Positions 5,985-8,681 of a stretch of DNA of 8,681 nucleotides are shown here, one piece after another. The notes under the pieces are model-generated. The model had not been told where the DNA came from, ran no database searches, and saw only the letters and a program-made list of their open reading frames with translations. Position 1 is the stretch's first letter, and every line of letters begins with the position of its first letter. The DNA is from Actinomycetes bacterium (GTDB lineage: Bacteria; Actinomycetota; Acidimicrobiia; Acidimicrobiales; RAAP-2), in NCBI GenBank assembly GCA_025352305.1, contig JANXTQ010000121.1, forward strand, positions 1 to 8,681. The letters are read 5' to 3'. Made by a program: the position numbers and the translations under genes.

Positions 5985-7034
5985 GTGCGGATTCGAGTTG
6001 ATCTAGCGGAGCGAAGTTACGACGTGCTCGTGGAGCGAGGCGCGCGACATCAACTCAATGAGCTCATCGCGCGGCGCGTACCGGACGCGAGGTACGTCGT
6101 GCTTATTGCCCCCGAGACTCTCCAGGTCGAGTCGTGGTTTGATTTCGCCCCCCACGTTCCGTGGTCCATTATTTCGATCCCCGACGGTGAACACGCGAAG
6201 AAATTGTCGATCGTTGAGCAGTTGTGTGAAGAGTTTTTAGCGCGGGGTCTGTCGCGACGCGACGTGGTTGTCAGCGTGGGCGGGGGAGCGACCTGCGACG
6301 TAGCGGGCTTCGCCGCAGCGGTGTATCAACGTGGGTTATCTGTCATTCACGTCGCAACGACGCTGGTGGCGCAGGTCGACGCAGCGATTGGCGGCAAGAC
6401 GGGCGTCAATCTCGCCGGCGCGAAGAACATGGTCGGCTCGTTTCATCAACCGGTCGGAGTTCTCTGCGACCTCGAGACCCTCGAGACCCTCCCGGATCGC
6501 GAACGCCTGTGCGGGCTCGGCGAGATAGCAAAATGCTGGTTACTGGAGTCACGGTCGATTGATGAACTCGAACGCACTGACCTCTCGCACTGGATTGAAG
6601 TAGCGATATCGCTTAAGGCAGCGATTGTTAGCGCCGACGAGCGCGAAGGCGCACAGCGCGCTCTGCTCAACTACGGACACACACTGGCCCACGCACTAGA
6701 AGCTGAGCAGATGAGTGGAGCGTCCTTCGACCTTCGCCACGGAGAAGCCGTGGCAATCGGTCTGGCGTTTGCGGCGCGTTTGGCCCGACGTCTCGGACGC
6801 GTCGACGACACGGTCGTGGCCCATCATGACGCCGTGCTGGACTTTCTCGATCTCCCGCGCTCGATGCCGCCGAGCGCCAACGTTGAAGAACTGTTGATCG
6901 CAATGAGTAAAGATAAAAAGGCTCATCACTCGTTAACATTCGTTCTCGCTGGTGGCGCGGAGTTCTCCGTCGTGGATTCGCTGTCAATCAACGACGTGCG
7001 CGCGGCACTCGAATCGTTCAAGGAGGAAAAGTGA
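5985..7034 (+). CDS. aroB: 3-Dehydroquinate synthase
   Basis: Converts DAHP to 3-dehydroquinate, step 2 of the shikimate pathway, using NAD+ and a divalent metal, usually zinc. The 349 residues fit the family. The NAD-binding glycine motif is SVGGGATCDVAGFAAAVYQRG (97-117); TTLVAQVDAAIGGKTGVN is at 125-142; NMVGSFHQP is at 148-156. The metal ligands appear to be E180 (in GLGEIAK), H232 (in NYGHTLAHALE) and H252 (in RHGEAVAIGLA). Twenty residues separate the two histidines, about three more than in bacterial enzymes I recall; the extra length is a loop around 241-249. The GTG start has a Shine-Dalgarno sequence GGGAGAG (5972-5978) six bases upstream, inside the end of aroK. Its TGA overlaps the aroQ start as GTGA. 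Confidence 0.97.
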   Translation: MRIRVDLAERSYDVLVERGARHQLNELIARRVPDARYVVLIAPETLQVESWFDFAPHVPWSIISIPDGEHAKKLSIVEQLCEEFLARGLSRRDVVVSVGGGATCDVAGFAAAVYQRGLSVIHVATTLVAQVDAAIGGKTGVNLAGAKNMVGSFHQPVGVLCDLETLETLPDRERLCGLGEIAKCWLLESRSIDELERTDLSHWIEVAISLKAAIVSADEREGAQRALLNYGHTLAHALEAEQMSGASFDLRHGEAVAIGLAFAARLARRLGRVDDTVVAHHDAVLDFLDLPRSMPPSANVEELLIAMSKDKKAHHSLTFVLAGGAEFSVVDSLSINDVRAALESFKEEK

Positions 7035-7477
7035 GCACCGAGATCTATCTTCTGAATGGACCGAATCTGGATCTGCTGGGTGAGCGCTCACCCGAGATTT
7101 ACGGAACCATGACCCTGGATCAACACGTCGAACGTTTTCGAGCGATCGCGCACAGTTTTGGCGCCACGGTCACACATCTGCAGTCGAACTTCGAAGGTGA
7201 ACTCATCGAAGCCGTCCACGCTGCGCGCAACAGCGCTGCGGCGATTGTCATTAACGCGGGGGCCCTGACTCACTCATCGTGGGCGCTCAGTGACGCTCTT
7301 GATACCTTCAGCGGCATCAAAATTGAAGTGCACCTCTCCAACCCCGCTGCGCGTGAGCCGTACCGACACCTCAGCACGTTGGCGGTGGCCGTGGACGGCT
7401 CCATCTGCGGTTTCGGTGCCACCAGCTACGACCTAGCGGCGTACGCGGTTCGTGACTTACTCGCCCTACGGGGTTAA
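7031..7477 (+). CDS. aroQ: 3-Dehydroquinate dehydratase, type II
   Basis: Dehydrates 3-dehydroquinate to 3-dehydroshikimate, step 3 of the shikimate pathway; type II enzymes are small and form dodecamers. At 148 residues it has the usual length, and the catalytic set falls at the positions I know for the mycobacterial enzyme: N12 (in NGPNLDLLG), R19, the base Y24 (in PEIYG), N75 (in INAGALTH), H81, H101 (in EVHLSN) and R112 (in REPYRHLS). The GTG start overlaps the aroB stop by four bases and has a strong AGGAGG (7021-7026) four bases upstream. It ends the aro run; the efp promoter region follows. Confidence 0.97.
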   Translation: MSTEIYLLNGPNLDLLGERSPEIYGTMTLDQHVERFRAIAHSFGATVTHLQSNFEGELIEAVHAARNSAAAIVINAGALTHSSWALSDALDTFSGIKIEVHLSNPAAREPYRHLSTLAVAVDGSICGFGATSYDLAAYAVRDLLALRG

Positions 7478-7497
7478 ATACTCGCGGCGCGCCCGCC

Positions 7498-7526
7498 TAC
7501 ACTTATGAGTCGCTGCACCAGAAAGG
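7498..7526 (+). promoter_or_regulatory. Promoter and Shine-Dalgarno site of efp
   Basis: TACACT at 7498-7503 is a good -10 candidate. TTAAAT at 7474-7479, 18 bp upstream and overlapping the aroQ stop, is a weak -35. Initiation near 7510 would give a leader of about 27 bases holding AAAGG (7522-7526), ten bases before the ATG, a slightly long gap. It would give efp-nusB its own promoter besides readthrough from aro. Confidence 0.45.
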
Positions 7527-7536
7527 TCCGCCGTCC

Positions 7537-8100
7537 ATGCCTTCCATTTCGAGTAACGACATTAAAAACGGCATCACGCTGAAGATCGACGGCGGACTGT
7601 TCACGGTCGTTGAATTTCAGCACGTTAAGCCAGGCAAGGGCGGTGCGTTTGTTCGCACGAAACTGCGCAACGCTCGAACGGGAGCAGTCATCGAGCGGAC
7701 CTATCGCTCCGCCGAAACGCTCGAACAAGCCATCATTGACAAGCGAGACATGCAGTACTTGTACCGCGACGGAGATGACTACGTCTTTATGGATCAGTCG
7801 ACCTACGACCAGGTGCCGGTGGGATCCAAATCACTTGGAGACGCTGCGAACTTCTTAAAAGAGACCGGCACCGCAATATTGATGTTGAACGGCGACGAAA
7901 TCATTGGAGTAGAACTACCCGCGTCAGTCGAACTCACCATTGCCGAAACGGAGCCCGGTATTCAGGGCGACCGGGTGTCGGGCGCGCGTAAGCCAGCCAC
8001 CCTCGAGACCGGCCACGTAGTTCAGGTTCCCCTCTTTGTTGGACCGGGTGAACTCATCAAGGTCGATACGCGCACGGGCGAATACCTGACTCGCGCCTAA
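7537..8100 (+). CDS. efp: Translation elongation factor P
   Basis: Binds the ribosome between the P and E sites and relieves stalling at consecutive prolines. The 187 residues show the standard three-domain form. The KOW-like N-terminal domain carries the loop KPGKGGAFVRTK with K34 at the tip, the residue that is modified in many bacteria. Then follow the OB domain (about 65-128) and a C-terminal OB domain with the family signature (VELTIAETEPGIQGDR and VPLFVGPGELIKVDTRTGEY, to the end). The loop reads PGKGG, not the PGKGP reported for actinobacterial EF-P that works unmodified, so its modification state is open. No modification enzyme is in the window. The start is set by the conserved N-terminus and the upstream AAAGG. 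Its TAA overlaps the nusB ATG by one base (TAATG). Confidence 0.97.
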   Translation: MPSISSNDIKNGITLKIDGGLFTVVEFQHVKPGKGGAFVRTKLRNARTGAVIERTYRSAETLEQAIIDKRDMQYLYRDGDDYVFMDQSTYDQVPVGSKSLGDAANFLKETGTAILMLNGDEIIGVELPASVELTIAETEPGIQGDRVSGARKPATLETGHVVQVPLFVGPGELIKVDTRTGEYLTRA

Positions 8101-8498
8101 TGAGCGAATTTACCGAACAGCGTCATCGCGCACGAGAACGGGCTTTGGAACTGTTGTACGAACAGTCCATTAAGCAGCGCTCCGTTGCGGAAATTGTCAA
8201 TGCGCTGGCCGTTACTCCCGATCCGTACACCGTGGAACTGTTACGTATTGTTGAAAAGGATCGCGAATGGGCCGAGAGCCAGTTGAGCACTCATTCTCAC
8301 GACTGGCCACTCGATCGAATGGCAATGGTTGATCGATTGATCATGACCTTGGCCTTATGTGAACTGCGTCTCGACGACTCGCCGTCGCGCGCCGTGGTGT
8401 TTGATGAGGCCGTCGAGTTCGCGAAGGTCTATTCGTCAGATGCATCGCCATCGTTCATAAATGGACTATTGAGCGCCTGCGTTAGTTCCAACGAGTAG
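8100..8498 (+). CDS. nusB: Transcription antitermination factor NusB
   Basis: An all-helical RNA-binding protein that pairs with NusE (ribosomal protein S10) on the boxA sequence of rRNA leaders and prevents early termination. The 132-residue length fits. The family pattern is clear: RHRARERALELLYEQ near the N-terminus, a central helix pair ending in DWPLDRMAMVDRLIMTLALCEL, and the signature AVVFDEAVEFAKVYSSDASPSFINGLL near the C-terminus. The ATG shares one base with the efp stop, with no Shine-Dalgarno sequence, so it likely depends on reinitiation after efp. The efp-nusB pair is a common actinobacterial arrangement. Confidence 0.95.
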   Translation: MSEFTEQRHRARERALELLYEQSIKQRSVAEIVNALAVTPDPYTVELLRIVEKDREWAESQLSTHSHDWPLDRMAMVDRLIMTLALCELRLDDSPSRAVVFDEAVEFAKVYSSDASPSFINGLLSACVSSNE

Positions 8499-8507
8499 GC
8501 GACCACG

Positions 8508-8681
8508 ATGTTGATGCCCGGAGATCGGTCGCTGTCGCTGACCAGTCCGATCGTCGTTCATCTATTTCATCGGGCCTTGTTGATTGAAGGCGGGGTCATT
8601 TTGCTCGTGGCCCTCGGCCTGCTCGGAGTGTTTCTCGTCCGTCAACTCGCCAGTTCGACGCCGCTGGTTCGAGAAGTGCGC
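8508..8681 (+). CDS. N-terminal part of an unidentified membrane protein
   Basis: An open frame of 58 codons running off the end of the window. It begins MLMPGDRSLSLTSPIVVHLFHRALLIEGG and then has one strong hydrophobic stretch (VILLVALGLLGVFLV, about residues 30-44), followed by RQLASSTPLVREVR. This suggests a single N-terminal membrane segment so far. The ATG at 8508 is nine bases after the nusB stop; a second ATG at 8514 is an equally possible start. Only a weak AGG-type Shine-Dalgarno site is visible. Same strand and tight spacing suggest co-transcription with nusB. No family can be assigned from this fragment. Confidence 0.6.
   Translation, partial: MLMPGDRSLSLTSPIVVHLFHRALLIEGGVILLVALGLLGVFLVRQLASSTPLVREVR

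Noticed and set aside
6471..6488. Tandem 9-bp direct repeat CTCGAGACC
   Set aside because: It encodes LETLET within a normal part of AroB and keeps the frame; a small in-gene duplication with no sign of a regulatory or mobile role.
6667..6987. Minus-strand frame of 106 codons inside aroB
   Set aside because: Very arginine-rich antisense shadow of a conserved gene, with no start signals.
7486..7493. Palindrome GGCGCGCC as an operator candidate
   Set aside because: An 8-bp GC palindrome is easily found by chance in GC-rich DNA. It is mentioned under the aroQ-efp gap but not annotated as a site.

Overview
This window looks like ordinary chromosome from an actinobacterium. The class Acidimicrobiia is my best guess, from gene content and order only. 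Support comes from the aroC-aroK-aroB-aroQ-efp-nusB order (the mycobacterial order, here without pepQ), frequent GTG starts, moderately high GC judged by eye, a KFGKS-type TyrS, a type II dehydroquinase, and several genes that seem to start without a leader. I see no rRNA, tRNA, insertion sequence, phage gene, CRISPR array or attachment site. No gap between genes exceeds about 115 bases.

Layout. (1) Bases 1-2263, + strand: the 3' part of tyrS (its start lies before the window), then a small lipoprotein and a flavin-reductase-like protein, each joined to the gene before it by a 4-base stop/start overlap. (2) Bases 2260-3555: small genes in alternating orientation. A 74-residue minus-strand protein converges on the flavin reductase gene. 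A 70-residue protein with a possible zinc knuckle reads away from it, behind a structured leader. A 248-residue cysteine-cluster protein (DUF3109/YkgJ-like) then converges on the knuckle gene. Both convergent pairs overlap by the same four bases, CTAA. (3) Bases 3610-4257, + strand: an Nfu-type Fe-S carrier, divergent from the cysteine-cluster gene across only 54 bp. (4) Bases 4297-7477: aroC, aroK, aroB and aroQ, tightly packed. They supply steps 2, 3, 5 and 7 of the shikimate pathway (aroB, aroQ, aroK, aroC). The steps 1, 4 and 6 enzymes are not here. (5) Bases 7537-8681: efp and nusB, then the start of an unidentified membrane protein cut by the window edge.

The clearest pattern beyond the genes is regulatory. 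Four genes (starts at 2484 minus, 3555 minus, 3610 plus, 4297 plus) each have a TANNNT hexamer followed by exactly six bases and then the start codon, with no clear Shine-Dalgarno sequence. This is the geometry of leaderless transcripts in actinobacteria. Genes inside operons, and the 2600 and efp genes, use Shine-Dalgarno sites or stop/start coupling instead. The least characterised part is 2260-3609. It has four compact genes, two of them cysteine-rich and one an Fe-S carrier, with overlapping ends and back-to-back promoters. A shared role in metal handling is possible but is inference only. I did not find convincing evidence of a wholly new system.
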